DNA of 9,469 bases from Asaia bogorensis (GCA_945874515.1 CAMCHA010000059.1:1-9469), one strand, 5' to 3'; counted from the stretch's first letter, positions 1 to 6,506 are shown. Notes: generated from the letters alone by a model not told the origin. Program-made: numbers and translations.

Positions 1-132
1 ATGCCCATGCTGACCGGTGAAAAGCTGCTGCCCGAAGGCGCCAAGGCGCCGCGCCTGGCTTCAGGGCGGCTCGCACTTGGTCTGCTGGTTCTGGCCGGGT
101 CAGCGGTATTCCTGCTCATCCGCTTTTTTTAA
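1..132 (+). CDS. C-terminal end (or all) of a small membrane-anchored protein
   Basis: An open frame runs from the left edge to a TAA at 130-132 and encodes 43 residues. The first half is polar and charged (MPMLTGEKLLPEGAKAPRL). The second half is one clear hydrophobic membrane segment of about 20 residues (roughly 24-43) that ends directly at the stop with Arg-Phe-Phe. Third codon positions are mostly G or C, as in the neighbouring genes, which supports real coding. ATG codons occur at positions 1 and 7, but with no upstream sequence I cannot tell whether either is a start or an internal methionine of a longer gene. A tail-anchored or C-terminally anchored membrane protein is the simplest reading. 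I do not recognise the family. The gene converges on the cytochrome c' gene, with 40 nt between the two stops and no convincing terminator hairpin there. Confidence 0.45.
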   Translation: MPMLTGEKLLPEGAKAPRLASGRLALGLLVLAGSAVFLLIRFF

Positions 133-172
133 GGCGCTCTGCCCCCAACCAAGCCCTGTCAAGCCAGCCCGC

Positions 173-613
173 TTACCGGGCCGGGCCGCGATAGGGGCGA
201 TGGCAGGCGCCGCAAGTAGCCCCGGTTTGCTGAAAAGCGGCACCAAAGGCAGCTTGGTCGCCTGAAGCTCCCGCCGCTTGCAAGGCGCGAAGCTGGGTCA
301 CCATGTTTGTATTGGCGGCTTCGAATCCGGCCCGATCAGTCCAAATCGCCGGCAGGGCGCGCGTATCGCCCGAACCACTGCCCGCCGGGAAGCGTGCGGG
401 AAAGCCTTCAAAAAAGCCGATCATTTCGGCAATGCCGGCGCCTGTCGTGCGCGGGTCGCCACGTTGATCAACTACTGCCTTGATGCCTTCCATCTGGCGC
501 GCAATGCCTTTCAAGCCATCGCGGCGGGCAGCAATCACATCCCCCTGAGCCCAGGCGGGCGCCGTAAGGGCAAGCACCGTGGCGAGCGTAGCGGCATATT
601 TCCAAAGTTTCAT
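173..613 (-). CDS. Cytochrome c' (periplasmic c-type haem protein)
   Basis: This 146-residue protein opens with a signal peptide: MKLWKY, a hydrophobic core of Ala/Leu/Thr/Val, and a likely signal peptidase cut after Ala22 (AWA|QG). The mature part is about 124 residues, the usual size for cytochrome c'. The single haem-binding motif CGACH (Cys134-Cys137-His138) sits close to the C terminus and is followed by Arg-Pro-Tyr-Arg, as is diagnostic for this four-helix-bundle class II family. The N-terminal helix (RRDGLKGIARQMEGIKAVV) and the FEAANTNM region also fit. Members are soluble periplasmic proteins with a pentacoordinate haem that bind NO or CO and have been linked to NO tolerance. That physiological role is inference here, because no nitrite or NO reductase genes are in view. 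The ATG at 613 is preceded by only a modest GGGA ribosome-binding sequence. The gene appears monocistronic, and I see no strong promoter in the 158 nt up to the tRNA. Confidence 0.93.
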   Translation of the reverse strand: MKLWKYAATLATVLALTAPAWAQGDVIAARRDGLKGIARQMEGIKAVVDQRGDPRTTGAGIAEMIGFFEGFPARFPAGSGSGDTRALPAIWTDRAGFEAANTNMVTQLRALQAAGASGDQAAFGAAFQQTGATCGACHRPYRGPAR

Positions 614-720
614 CTCATTGTCCCGATATTGTGTGAAGGGGCGTGGTGACGCATTAAGAAAGAACTTATCGCAAAGGATGGCAATGACAGGCTATCAGCG
701 AAAGCCCGCCGCCTTCCCGC

Positions 721-749
721 TTGCGGGGTTTAGCCCCGCCCGCTATAGC
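721..749 (+). promoter_or_regulatory. Candidate promoter of tRNA-Pro
   Basis: TTGCGG (721-726) and TATAGC (744-749) are spaced by exactly 17 nt. They would place a transcription start near 756, about 16 nt before the mature tRNA 5' end. Each hexamer is only a partial match to the sigma-70 consensus (TTG at -35, TATA at -10). The spacing and the closeness to the tRNA are the main support. The spacer carries the inverted repeat GCGGGG (723-728) / CCCCGC (734-739). Confidence 0.4.
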
Positions 750-771
750 CGCTCATTGTCACGGTCGGCCT

Positions 772-848
772 CGGAGTGTAGCTCAGCCTGGTAGAGCACT
801 GTGTTCGGGACGCAGGGGCCGGAGGTTCGAATCCTCTCACTCCGACCA
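772..848 (+). tRNA. tRNA-Pro, anticodon CGG, CCA encoded
   Basis: The 77-nt sequence folds as a canonical tRNA. The acceptor stem CGGAGTG (772-778) pairs perfectly with CACTCCG (838-844). A845 is the discriminator base and CCA (846-848) is encoded. The D arm is GTAGCTCAGCCTGGTAGAGC. The anticodon stem CTGTG/CGCAG (799-803 with 811-815, one G-U pair) encloses the loop TTCGGGA, giving anticodon CGG at 806-808, which reads the proline codon CCG. The T arm contains GGTTCGAATCC. The C1-G72 first pair with A73 is the identity signature of bacterial tRNA-Pro. CCG is the expected major proline codon in a genome this GC-rich. Only 6 nt separate the CCA end from the stop codon of the convergent DUF2842 gene, and no integrase or att duplication is visible. 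Confidence 0.97.
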
Positions 849-854
849 AACATA

Positions 855-1040
855 TCAGCGCGCAGCCCAGATAATTAGGGCCTTGGCGGGCCACACCCAG
901 ACAATGCCGGCTAGCGCGAAATAGACGAATTCAACCGTCCAATGCGTGCCAAGCACATGATCGGCAAGCATGATGACTGCCGCCATATAGACCAGAAAGC
1001 CGCTAATGCCGATGATGCCGGCGAGCATGGGTTTTGACAT
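855..1040 (-). CDS. DUF2842-like small membrane protein
   Basis: This 61-residue protein has two predicted membrane segments: about residues 5-27 (MLAGIIGISGFLVYMAAVIMLA) and 38-59, ending VWVWPAKALIIWAAR. The layout of two helices, a short loop with an aromatic patch (GTHWTVEFVYFALAGI) and a C-terminal WPxK/R motif matches the short alphaproteobacterial family DUF2842, which has no known function. It most likely sits in the inner membrane. The start at 1040 has AGGGG immediately upstream on its strand, but only 2 nt from the ATG and inside a perfect inverted repeat (1042-1057). An in-frame ATG at 1028 (Met5) is possible but would have a poorly placed ribosome-binding site. It is divergent from apt and convergent with tRNA-Pro, so it is probably transcribed alone. 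The family assignment rests on length, topology and the C-terminal motif, recalled rather than searched. Confidence 0.75.
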   Translation of the reverse strand: MSKPMLAGIIGISGFLVYMAAVIMLADHVLGTHWTVEFVYFALAGIVWVWPAKALIIWAAR

Positions 1041-1041
1041 A

Positions 1042-1057
1042 GCCCCTAGTTAGGGGC
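1042..1057. repeat. Perfect 7-bp inverted repeat abutting the DUF2842 start codon
   Basis: GCCCCTA-GT-TAGGGGC is a perfect inverted repeat with 7-bp arms and a 2-nt centre. It lies 1 nt upstream of the DUF2842 gene's ATG at 1040. On that gene's strand its second arm contains the only Shine-Dalgarno-like sequence (AGGGG). It could therefore act as an mRNA hairpin or as a DNA operator in the apt/DUF2842 divergent region. The repeat itself is seen directly; any function is inference. Confidence 0.6.
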
Positions 1058-1091
1058 GGAAGATAAATTTTGCCACTAGTGTCAACTTGAC

Positions 1092-1121
1092 TGGACATTC
1101 TAAGTGTCACGTAGTTATGAT
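1092..1121 (+). promoter_or_regulatory. Candidate sigma-70-type promoter for apt and the LOV kinase
   Basis: TGGACA (1092-1097) matches the -35 consensus at 5 of 6 bases and TATGAT (1116-1121) matches the -10 at 5 of 6, with an 18-nt spacer. Transcription would start near 1128, leaving a leader of about 80 nt before the GTG of apt at 1207. The promoter lies inside a longer upstream open frame, which argues that this frame is not translated. The heptamer AGTGTCA occurs at 1078-1084 and again at 1103-1109 in the spacer, 25 nt apart. Confidence 0.55.
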
Positions 1122-1206
1122 CCCTCAGGAAGGGCTCGCTCACGCCTCTCCCGCCAAGGCGGCAGGGGGCTGGTCGGTACAGCAGAAGCAAAGACAGCGA
1201 AGAAAC

Positions 1207-1743
1207 GTGACAGACACAAACGACCAACTTGACCTCAAGGCGTATATCCGCGGCATCCCGGATTTTCCAAAGCCGGGCATTCTTTTCTATGACATTTCCA
1301 CCCTGCTCCGGCACGGCCCGGCCTGGCGCGCTGCGATGGCGCGCATGGCGCGGGCGATCAGCCCCTATAAGCCTGATCTTTTGGCCGGCATTGAAAGCCG
1401 CGGCTTTCTGGTGGCCGCACCGCTTGCGCTCGAATTGGGGCTTGGCTTCATCATGCTCCGCAAGCGGGGCAAGTTACCCGGTGAGCGCATTGGCCTTGAT
1501 TACGCGCTGGAATACGGCACTGACCGGGTTGAAATGCAGGCCGATGCCATCAGCCCTGGCCAGCGCGTCGTGATCTTGGATGATCTGCTGGCGACCGGTG
1601 GCACCATGGCGGCGGGCATTGGCTTGCTGCGCCAGGCGGGCGCCGTGGTGCCGGCCGCTGCTGCGCTGATTGAACTGTCATTTCTTGAAGGGAGGAGGAA
1701 GCTCGATGTCCCATTCGAAGCACTCGTATCCTACAGCGAGTGA
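1207..1743 (+). CDS. apt: Adenine phosphoribosyltransferase
   Basis: This 178-residue cytosolic enzyme converts adenine and PRPP to AMP and pyrophosphate, the purine salvage step. The N terminus has the family signature [16 protein letters not shown] (residues 16-31). AGIESRGF (60-67) and the mobile loop around EYGTDRVE (102-109) follow. The PRPP-binding motif [14 protein letters not shown] spans 121-134 with the two acidic residues Asp125-Asp126. Length and C-terminal ending (ALVSYSE) are normal for the family. I chose the GTG at 1207 because it gives the family's usual N terminus. The frame stays open further upstream, but that stretch contains the candidate promoter and no homologous sequence. 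The ribosome-binding site is weak (GAAGA). The last 38 nt overlap the start of the LOV histidine kinase gene in another frame, so the pair is almost certainly one operon with linked translation. Confidence 0.95.
   Translation: MTDTNDQLDLKAYIRGIPDFPKPGILFYDISTLLRHGPAWRAAMARMARAISPYKPDLLAGIESRGFLVAAPLALELGLGFIMLRKRGKLPGERIGLDYALEYGTDRVEMQADAISPGQRVVILDDLLATGGTMAAGIGLLRQAGAVVPAAAALIELSFLEGRRKLDVPFEALVSYSE
1691..1698 (+). promoter_or_regulatory. Strong Shine-Dalgarno of the LOV kinase, inside apt
   Basis: GGAGGAGG lies 7 nt before the ATG at 1706, a near-ideal ribosome-binding site embedded in the apt reading frame, where it encodes part of the Glu-Gly-Arg-Arg stretch near the C terminus. It decides the kinase start: the in-frame codons upstream, back to 1670, have nothing comparable. 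It is far stronger than the site for apt itself, so the downstream kinase may be translated efficiently or even independently. Confidence 0.8.
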
Positions 1744-3706
1744 CGCCCCGGCCAATCTGCCGACGCCCTTGCAGGGCGTGCTTGGCGCTGCCGTGCTTGC
1801 GGCGCCGACAGGGATCGTTGTTTGCGATCCGAACCTACCTGATTGCCCGGTCATTTACGCCAACCCGGCATTTTATCGCATCACCGGCTATAGTGAAGAA
1901 GAAGTCATCGGGCGCAATTGCCGCTTCCTGCAAGGGCCTGGCACCAATCCGCGCCACATCAAGGCGCTACGTGAAGCGATTGGGAATGGCAAATCGTTTG
2001 ACGTTGAAATTGTCAATCATCGCAAGGATGGATCGCGTTTTGTAAATGAACTGCATCTGTCGCCGATGTTCGGCGATGATGGCGCAGTCCGCTATATTTT
2101 CGGCATCCAACATGATGTCTCCGCACGTGAGCAATTCGCCCGCGATGCGGAACGCGCCCGGCGCGCGGCGGAACGCGCCAATGCCGAGAAAAGCGATTTC
2201 CTGGCCTTCATGAGCCATGAAATCCGCACACCCATGAATGGCGTGATGGGCACTATTTCCCTGCTGCTGGATACAACGCTTGATGCCGAACAGCACGCCT
2301 ATGCGGAAACGGCGCGGCGCTGTGGTGAATTGCTGCTCGCGACTGTGAATGAAATGCTTGATCTGTCGCGCATCGAAGCGGGGCATATGGCGATTGAGGA
2401 AGAAGCCTTCGACCTGGCCGCGCCGGTGGCCGAAGTGCTTGATCTGCTTGCCCCCGCCGTTGCGGAAAAGGGCATCCGGCTTTCCGCAAGCATTGACCCG
2501 CTGCTGCCCGCGCGCGTGATTGGTGATGCGCGCCGGCTGCGCCAGGTATTGCTGAACCTTGCTGATAATGCCGTGAAATTCACCGCCGTTGGTGGCGTTG
2601 GCATTCGCGTGGAGCGCGCCGAGGCGCCGGGCCAGGTGCGCTTTGTGGTGGCCGATACGGGCATCGGCATGCCGCCCGAAGTACAGGCGCGGCTATTCGG
2701 GCGTTTCGCGCAAGCTGGGCCAGAAACGGCGCGGCGTTATTGTGGGTCTGGCCTTGGCCTCATGATCTGCAAGCGCCTGGTCGGGCTGATGAGCGGGCGG
2801 ATTGTGCTGGCGTCTTCGCCCGGCAAGGGCTCCACCTTCTCGTTTGAAATTCCGCTGCGCCCCATTGCAGAATCCGGGCGCCCACCGAGCACGCTGTTGC
2901 CGAAACCAGCCCTCATCAAGCATCCGCCGGGCGCGCGCGGGCGCATCCTGATTGCCGAGGATGGCGAAGCCAATCAGCTTGTTGCCGCCGCCATTCTGCG
3001 CAAGGCCGGCTATGCGGTGGATTTGGCGCGTGATGGTGAAGAAGCGCTCGGCGCCGCACGTACCGCCGCTTATGATCTGGTGCTGATGGATGTGCGCATG
3101 CCGCGCATGGATGGGCTGGCTGCAACGGCCGCAATCCGCGACTTGGAAGGCCCGGCTGGTCGCGTGCCGATCATTGCCATGACGGCAGCCGTCATGCCCA
3201 ATGAGGTAGCACGCTGCCTTGAAGCGGGTATGGATGGGCATGTGGCGAAGCCCATGGACCTAACCGCGCTGCTGACGGCCGTTTCAGACATATTGGAAAA
3301 TCGGCCGCGGCGCTCTCAAGCAGCGGTGAAGGAGCCAAACCCTGCTGGTCCGACGCTGATTGACCACACTACCTTGCAGGAATTGCGCGCCGCTGTTGGG
3401 CCAGGGCGGCTGCCGCGCCTCATTGGCGTTTTTGCTGATGAAACCCGTGCGCGGGTGGCGCGGGTGATCGCCACCGATGATGTCTCGGTCATCGAAGAAG
3501 AAGCGCATGGGCTGAAATCCGCAGCTGGCACTTTTGGTGCGGCGGCCTTGCGTTCAATTGCTTCTTCGCTGGAGGAAGCCTGCGTGGCGCAGGACTTGCC
3601 CCGCGTGTCTGAGCTTTGCCGGGGCCTGCCGAATCTGGTGGAAAAAAGCCTCGCTGCCTTTCCAATGGCGTCAGGTGGTGCGGTCAATGCTGGCGGGAAT
3701 GACTGA
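1706..3706 (+). CDS. LOV-domain hybrid sensor histidine kinase (LOV-HisKA-HATPase-REC-HPt)
   Basis: The 666-residue protein has no membrane segment and should be cytosolic. Residues 25-140 form a LOV photosensor: GRNCRFLQG holds the adduct-forming Cys72, and the FMN contacts Asn71, Gln76, Asn104, Asn114 and Gln135 are all present, so blue-light photochemistry is expected. A charged helix (139-163) leads to HisKA with the phospho-accepting His171 ([12 protein letters not shown]). The ATPase domain shows the N box (Asn284/Asn288), G1 DTGIGM (317-322), F box LFGRFAQ and G2 GSGLGL (347-352). The receiver domain (412-531) has Glu418-Asp419, phospho-acceptor Asp462 (LMDVRMP), Thr493 and Lys515. A C-terminal HPt domain (about 550-652) carries His601 in [15 protein letters not shown]. 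The chain thus holds a whole His-Asp-His relay but no output domain, so a separate response regulator must exist elsewhere. The gene overlaps apt by 38 nt, and nothing nearby reveals its target. Confidence 0.95.
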   Translation: MSHSKHSYPTASDAPANLPTPLQGVLGAAVLAAPTGIVVCDPNLPDCPVIYANPAFYRITGYSEEEVIGRNCRFLQGPGTNPRHIKALREAIGNGKSFDVEIVNHRKDGSRFVNELHLSPMFGDDGAVRYIFGIQHDVSAREQFARDAERARRAAERANAEKSDFLAFMSHEIRTPMNGVMGTISLLLDTTLDAEQHAYAETARRCGELLLATVNEMLDLSRIEAGHMAIEEEAFDLAAPVAEVLDLLAPAVAEKGIRLSASIDPLLPARVIGDARRLRQVLLNLADNAVKFTAVGGVGIRVERAEAPGQVRFVVADTGIGMPPEVQARLFGRFAQAGPETARRYCGSGLGLMICKRLVGLMSGRIVLASSPGKGSTFSFEIPLRPIAESGRPPSTLLPKPALIKHPPGARGRILIAEDGEANQLVAAAILRKAGYAVDLARDGEEALGAARTAAYDLVLMDVRMPRMDGLAATAAIRDLEGPAGRVPIIAMTAAVMPNEVARCLEAGMDGHVAKPMDLTALLTAVSDILENRPRRSQAAVKEPNPAGPTLIDHTTLQELRAAVGPGRLPRLIGVFADETRARVARVIATDDVSVIEEEAHGLKSAAGTFGAAALRSIASSLEEACVAQDLPRVSELCRGLPNLVEKSLAAFPMASGGAVNAGGND

Positions 3707-3732
3707 TCCCGCCAACACCATCATGCCATAAC

Positions 3733-3747
3733 GGGGGACAGAACCCC
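3733..3747. terminator. Weak possible hairpin between convergent genes
   Basis: GGGG (3733-3737 region) can pair with CCCC (3744-3747) across a short loop, in the 42-nt gap between the convergent stops of the LOV kinase and aqpZ genes. The stem is only 4 bp and there is no proper T-run on either strand. It is at best a weak bidirectional terminator, and termination here may instead be Rho-dependent. Confidence 0.2.
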
Positions 3748-3748
3748 T

Positions 3749-4444
3749 TCAGTCGTTTTCTTGAGGCCACAGCAGGCGCGAGACGACACCTGCGAGCACC
3801 GCGCCCACAATCGGCGCCAACCAGAAAAGCCACAATTGCTCAAGCGCCCAGCCGCCATGGATAAGGGCAGGCCCAGTGCTGCGCGCCGGATTTACCGAAG
3901 TATTGGTCACCGGGATGCTGATAAGATGGATGAGCGTCAAGCCAAGCCCGATGGCAATAGGCGCAAAACCCGCGGCAGCCTTACGATGCGTGGCACCAAG
4001 GATGATGATCAGGAAGAAGAAGGTCATCACCACTTCACAGACAAAAGCTGCCATGAGCGAAAACTTGCCCGGGGAATGCGCGCCAAATCCATTCGACGCG
4101 AAACCGCCAGCCAAGGGATTACTGCCATTGCCCGTTGCTATCACGTAAAGGATCCAGGCGCCCAGAAAGGCGCCGATGACTTGGGCGATGATGTAAGGCA
4201 CTGCGTCAGCCGCCTTGAAGCGCCCACCGGCGACCAAGCCCAAAGTCACTGCCGGGTTGAAATGTCCGCCAGACACATGGCCAACCGCATAGGCCATGGT
4301 CAGCACCGTAAGGCCAAAGGCAAAGGAAACGCCAAGGAGGCCAATACCAACTTGCGGGAATTGAGCCGCTAAAACGGCAGCACCACAGCCACCAAGAACA
4401 AGCCACAAGGTGCCGAAAAGTTCGGCCATCAAACGAGGCATCAT
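3749..4444 (-). CDS. aqpZ: Aquaporin Z (MIP family water channel)
   Basis: The 231 residues give an inner-membrane water channel with six membrane helices and two re-entrant half-helices. Both NPA boxes are intact: GGHFNPAVT (Asn63) and NTSVNPARS (Asn185). The selectivity-filter residues are those of water-specific AqpZ rather than glycerol channels: Phe43, His173, Thr182 and Arg188. Long stretches, such as [20 protein letters not shown] in the fifth-helix region, read almost like the E. coli protein, and the length matches it. I chose the ATG at 4444 because GGAG sits 9 nt upstream. An in-frame TTG at 4459 would overlap that site, and a second ATG at 4441 is equally in frame. The gene is last in a run of five on this strand, but a 160-nt gap to the DUF1194 gene suggests its own promoter. 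Its 3' end faces the LOV kinase gene. Confidence 0.96.
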   Translation of the reverse strand: MMPRLMAELFGTLWLVLGGCGAAVLAAQFPQVGIGLLGVSFAFGLTVLTMAYAVGHVSGGHFNPAVTLGLVAGGRFKAADAVPYIIAQVIGAFLGAWILYVIATGNGSNPLAGGFASNGFGAHSPGKFSLMAAFVCEVVMTFFFLIIILGATHRKAAAGFAPIAIGLGLTLIHLISIPVTNTSVNPARSTGPALIHGGWALEQLWLFWLAPIVGAVLAGVVSRLLWPQEND

Positions 4445-4509
4445 CGATCTGGTCTCCAATCTATTTTTTAGGCAATTTCACCTGGGTGCGGTTCGTCCGC
4501 GAAGTCTTA

Positions 4510-4546
4510 ATTCTAGTCAAGTCAGATGCCGTGATGTTTTTCTGAC
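4510..4546 (-). promoter_or_regulatory. Candidate aqpZ control region: inverted repeat beside a -10-like hexamer
   Basis: GTCAGA (4521-4526) and TCTGAC (4541-4546) form a perfect 6-bp inverted repeat with centres 20 nt apart, about two helical turns. On the aqpZ strand a -10-like TAGAAT occupies 4515-4510, with no good -35 at the right distance. The repeat arms would flank the missing -35, as expected for an activator site. TTGACT at 4520-4515 resembles a -35 but has no matching -10. The repeat is seen directly; the regulatory role is inference. Confidence 0.3.
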
Positions 4547-4604
4547 GCTATGGCATAAACAGTGCCTTTTCTTCGGTCTGGCGGAACATTTCCCTACTGG
4601 TTAG

Positions 4605-5300
4605 TCAAGCAATCTCGCGGATCAGCTTGCGCTTCACGGCCTGGCCAAAACTATTGAAATCCTCTGCCGCAATATAGAAAGCGCCCGGCCCGCCTATCAC
4701 GCGATCCCGAAAGTAAAGATCAAGATTGGGTGGCGGCGGGCGGCCGAAGGTCGGGCGATCATTCACAATGGGCAGGCCATTGATCACGATGCCTTCCGCC
4801 ACCGCCTCATCACGCAGCACCTCCACCGGCGGGCCGCTATTGTTAAGCCCATCGCCCGAGACATCAATCACGCGCCGCGTCGCTTCAAAGGGGCAGGCGG
4901 CCAATTCACGGCGCGCATGGATGATAGCGCCCGAGATGGAGGTCCAGGAAAGCGATGCGCGCGGCGCTTGCGCCAAAGCCGCCGCCCAATTGCGCGCATC
5001 GGCTTCAGCGGCGATGCGCGTCCAGGGCAGGACCGTGCGCTGATATTCAATGCCCGCCCATTCGATATAGACCAAGCCAATGGCGCCGATCATGCCGCCG
5101 CGAATGGCTGCAATCACAGCCGGATCGGTCACCGCATCGCGATAGCCTTCGCGCTGCAGCTTTGCCTCATCCTCATCAATGGAACGGGACACATCAACAG
5201 CCAGGACCAGCGCGACATCAACAGGTTCTTGGGCGCGCGCCCTGCCGCTGGCGGCAAGAACGGCACCGCTGGTTGCGGCCAGAAGCGTGCGACGATGCAT
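4605..5300 (-). CDS. Exported DUF1194 / von Willebrand A-like protein
   Basis: The 231-residue protein begins with a twin-arginine-like signal (MHRRTLLAATSGAVLAASGRARA) and a likely cut before Gln24, so export to the periplasm is expected, probably by Tat. The remainder is a VWA-type fold of the DUF1194 family. It shows the metal-ion-dependent adhesion site DVSRS (Asp36, Ser38, Ser40), a second-site threonine in WTSIS (Thr120) and DVSGDGLNNSGPP (146-158). The C-terminal RDRVIGGPGAFYIAAEDF is also typical of the family. The biochemical function is unknown; VWA domains usually bind metal-dependent protein ligands. I chose the ATG at 5300 because AGGGGG lies 7 nt upstream and the signal peptide starts there. 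An ATG at 5330 is in frame but has no ribosome-binding site and would put ten residues before the signal. It follows the sugar aminotransferase gene by 51 nt on the same strand. Confidence 0.88.
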   Translation of the reverse strand: MHRRTLLAATSGAVLAASGRARAQEPVDVALVLAVDVSRSIDEDEAKLQREGYRDAVTDPAVIAAIRGGMIGAIGLVYIEWAGIEYQRTVLPWTRIAAEADARNWAAALAQAPRASLSWTSISGAIIHARRELAACPFEATRRVIDVSGDGLNNSGPPVEVLRDEAVAEGIVINGLPIVNDRPTFGRPPPPNLDLYFRDRVIGGPGAFYIAAEDFNSFGQAVKRKLIREIA

Positions 5301-5351
5301 GGCGCGGCCCCCTATGGTGAAGGAGGCCATGCTGACGAAACCAAACCGGAA

Positions 5352-6506
5352 TTACAAGTTTTTCAGCACGACTTCGGCCACGCGCGCCGCATCTTCTTCG
5401 GTCATATAGGCGTGCATGGGCAGCGACAGCACTTGCCCCGCCAACCTTTCACTAATGGCAAGCGGCGGCGCCTGACCCGCGAAGGCTGTTGCATGATGCG
5501 CGGCATAAGCGGGCTGGAGATGCAGCGGTTTGGGGTAATAGATGCCACTCCCAATCCGCTCGGCGGTCAGGGCCGCCTGGACCTTGCTCCGCTGGTCGCT
5601 ATCGCGCAGCCGAATCGTATAAAGCCCCCAGGCATTAACCGCGTCTGCGGGGGCGGCCTGAATGCCCACCCTGGCGCCAAAGGCGGCGTTATAGACGGCG
5701 GCGATCTTGGCACGCATGGCAAGTTCGCCCGCCAGCAGCGGCAGCTTCGCGGCCAGGATGGTGGCCTGAATGGTATCAATCCGGCCATTCATGCCGGTGC
5801 GCTCTACCTCATAGCGGGTCTTGCCTTCGCCATGGGTGCGGAGACTGCGATAAAGTTCCGCCCGCACCGGATCATCCGTGATCAGCGCCCCTGCATCGCC
5901 GTAAGCACCGAGCGTCTTGGTGGGGTAGAAGGAAAGCGCCGTCGCATGTCCCCAACGGCCGAGCTTCTTGCCATTTATGCTGGCGCCAAAAGCCTGCGCG
6001 GCATCATCCAGCGCGAACATCTCCTCGCGCGCGCAAATCCCTTCGATCGCTGGCCAATCCGCGGGCAGGCCGAACAGATCAACGCCAACTACCGCGCGCG
6101 GGCGCAGCCAGCCGCGGCGCTTCACTTCCTCAATGCGCCGCTCAAGATCAGCGATGTCCATATTGTAGCTGTATTTATCCACATCCACGAAAACCGGCGT
6201 GGCGCCCAATACCAAAGGCACCTCGGCGGTCGCGGTATAGGTAAAGGCTGGCAGGAATACCGCATCACCGCGCCCAATCCCCTCCGCCATCATGGCGATT
6301 TGCAGCGCATCCGTGCCTGAGGAAACGCCAACGCAATGCGCCGCCCCCGCGAAGCCAGCGAGCCCCGCTTCAAGCTCCGCCACTTCGGGGCCCATAATGA
6401 AACGGCCCGAATCGAGCACTGCGGCGATGCGCCGATCAAGCTCCGGGCGGACCAGCTTTTGCTGCGCCATTACGTCAAACAATTGAATGGGGCGAGGTTC
6501 GCTCAT
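5352..6506 (-). CDS. DegT/DnrJ/EryC1/StrS-family PLP sugar aminotransferase (WbpE-like)
   Basis: The 384-residue enzyme is a fold-type I PLP aminotransferase of the nucleotide-sugar class. It shows SGTDALQIAMMA (63-74), FLPAFTYTATAE (84-95), the cofactor-ring aspartate in DDAAQAFGAS (Asp168, Gln171) and the Schiff-base lysine in SFYPTKTLGAYGD (Lys197). ERTGMNGRIDTIQAAIL-type sequence and the C-terminal VLSLPMHAYMT are also typical. By overall resemblance it is closest to WbpE-type enzymes, which aminate UDP-3-keto sugars using glutamate for surface polysaccharide. The exact substrate cannot be read from sequence. No glycosyltransferase, epimerase, dehydrogenase or acetyltransferase partner is in view, so its pathway lies elsewhere or beyond the window. 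The start is supported by family length, but the ribosome-binding sequence is weak (AGGG 4 nt from ATG). It lies 105 nt after the DUF4214-like gene and 51 nt before the DUF1194 gene. Confidence 0.93.
   Translation of the reverse strand: MSEPRPIQLFDVMAQQKLVRPELDRRIAAVLDSGRFIMGPEVAELEAGLAGFAGAAHCVGVSSGTDALQIAMMAEGIGRGDAVFLPAFTYTATAEVPLVLGATPVFVDVDKYSYNMDIADLERRIEEVKRRGWLRPRAVVGVDLFGLPADWPAIEGICAREEMFALDDAAQAFGASINGKKLGRWGHATALSFYPTKTLGAYGDAGALITDDPVRAELYRSLRTHGEGKTRYEVERTGMNGRIDTIQATILAAKLPLLAGELAMRAKIAAVYNAAFGARVGIQAAPADAVNAWGLYTIRLRDSDQRSKVQAALTAERIGSGIYYPKPLHLQPAYAAHHATAFAGQAPPLAISERLAGQVLSLPMHAYMTEEDAARVAEVVLKNL

Noticed and set aside
772..848. tRNA-Pro as a possible integration site for a mobile element.
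   Set aside because: No integrase, no repeated tRNA 3' end and no compositional change is visible. The next gene is only 6 nt away and is a core alphaproteobacterial micro-protein.
1061..1085. A divergent promoter for the DUF2842 gene based on a perfect minus-strand TTGACA at 1085-1080.
   Set aside because: No -10-like hexamer occurs at 16-18 nt spacing; the best T/A-rich sequence (TTATCT, 1066-1061) is only 13 nt away.
1087..1206. A 40-codon in-frame extension upstream of apt, starting with TTG.
   Set aside because: It has no resemblance to Apt N termini, lacks a ribosome-binding site, and overlaps the best promoter match. The GTG at 1207 gives the normal family length.
3761..4372. A 203-codon open frame on + opposite aqpZ.
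   Set aside because: It is highly charged with no family features, while aqpZ on the other strand is unmistakable.
4552..4570. GGCA-N7-TGCC followed by TTTT on + as a terminator between the DUF1194 and aqpZ genes.
   Set aside because: The stem is only 4 bp, and the T-run is on the strand opposite to the transcription of both neighbouring genes.
4917..6320. A 467-codon open frame on + antisense to the DUF1194 and aminotransferase genes.
   Set aside because: It is a by-product of GC3 bias opposite two well-recognised genes. Its translation is rich in Arg, Gly, His and Gln with no domain, and it crosses a gene boundary.
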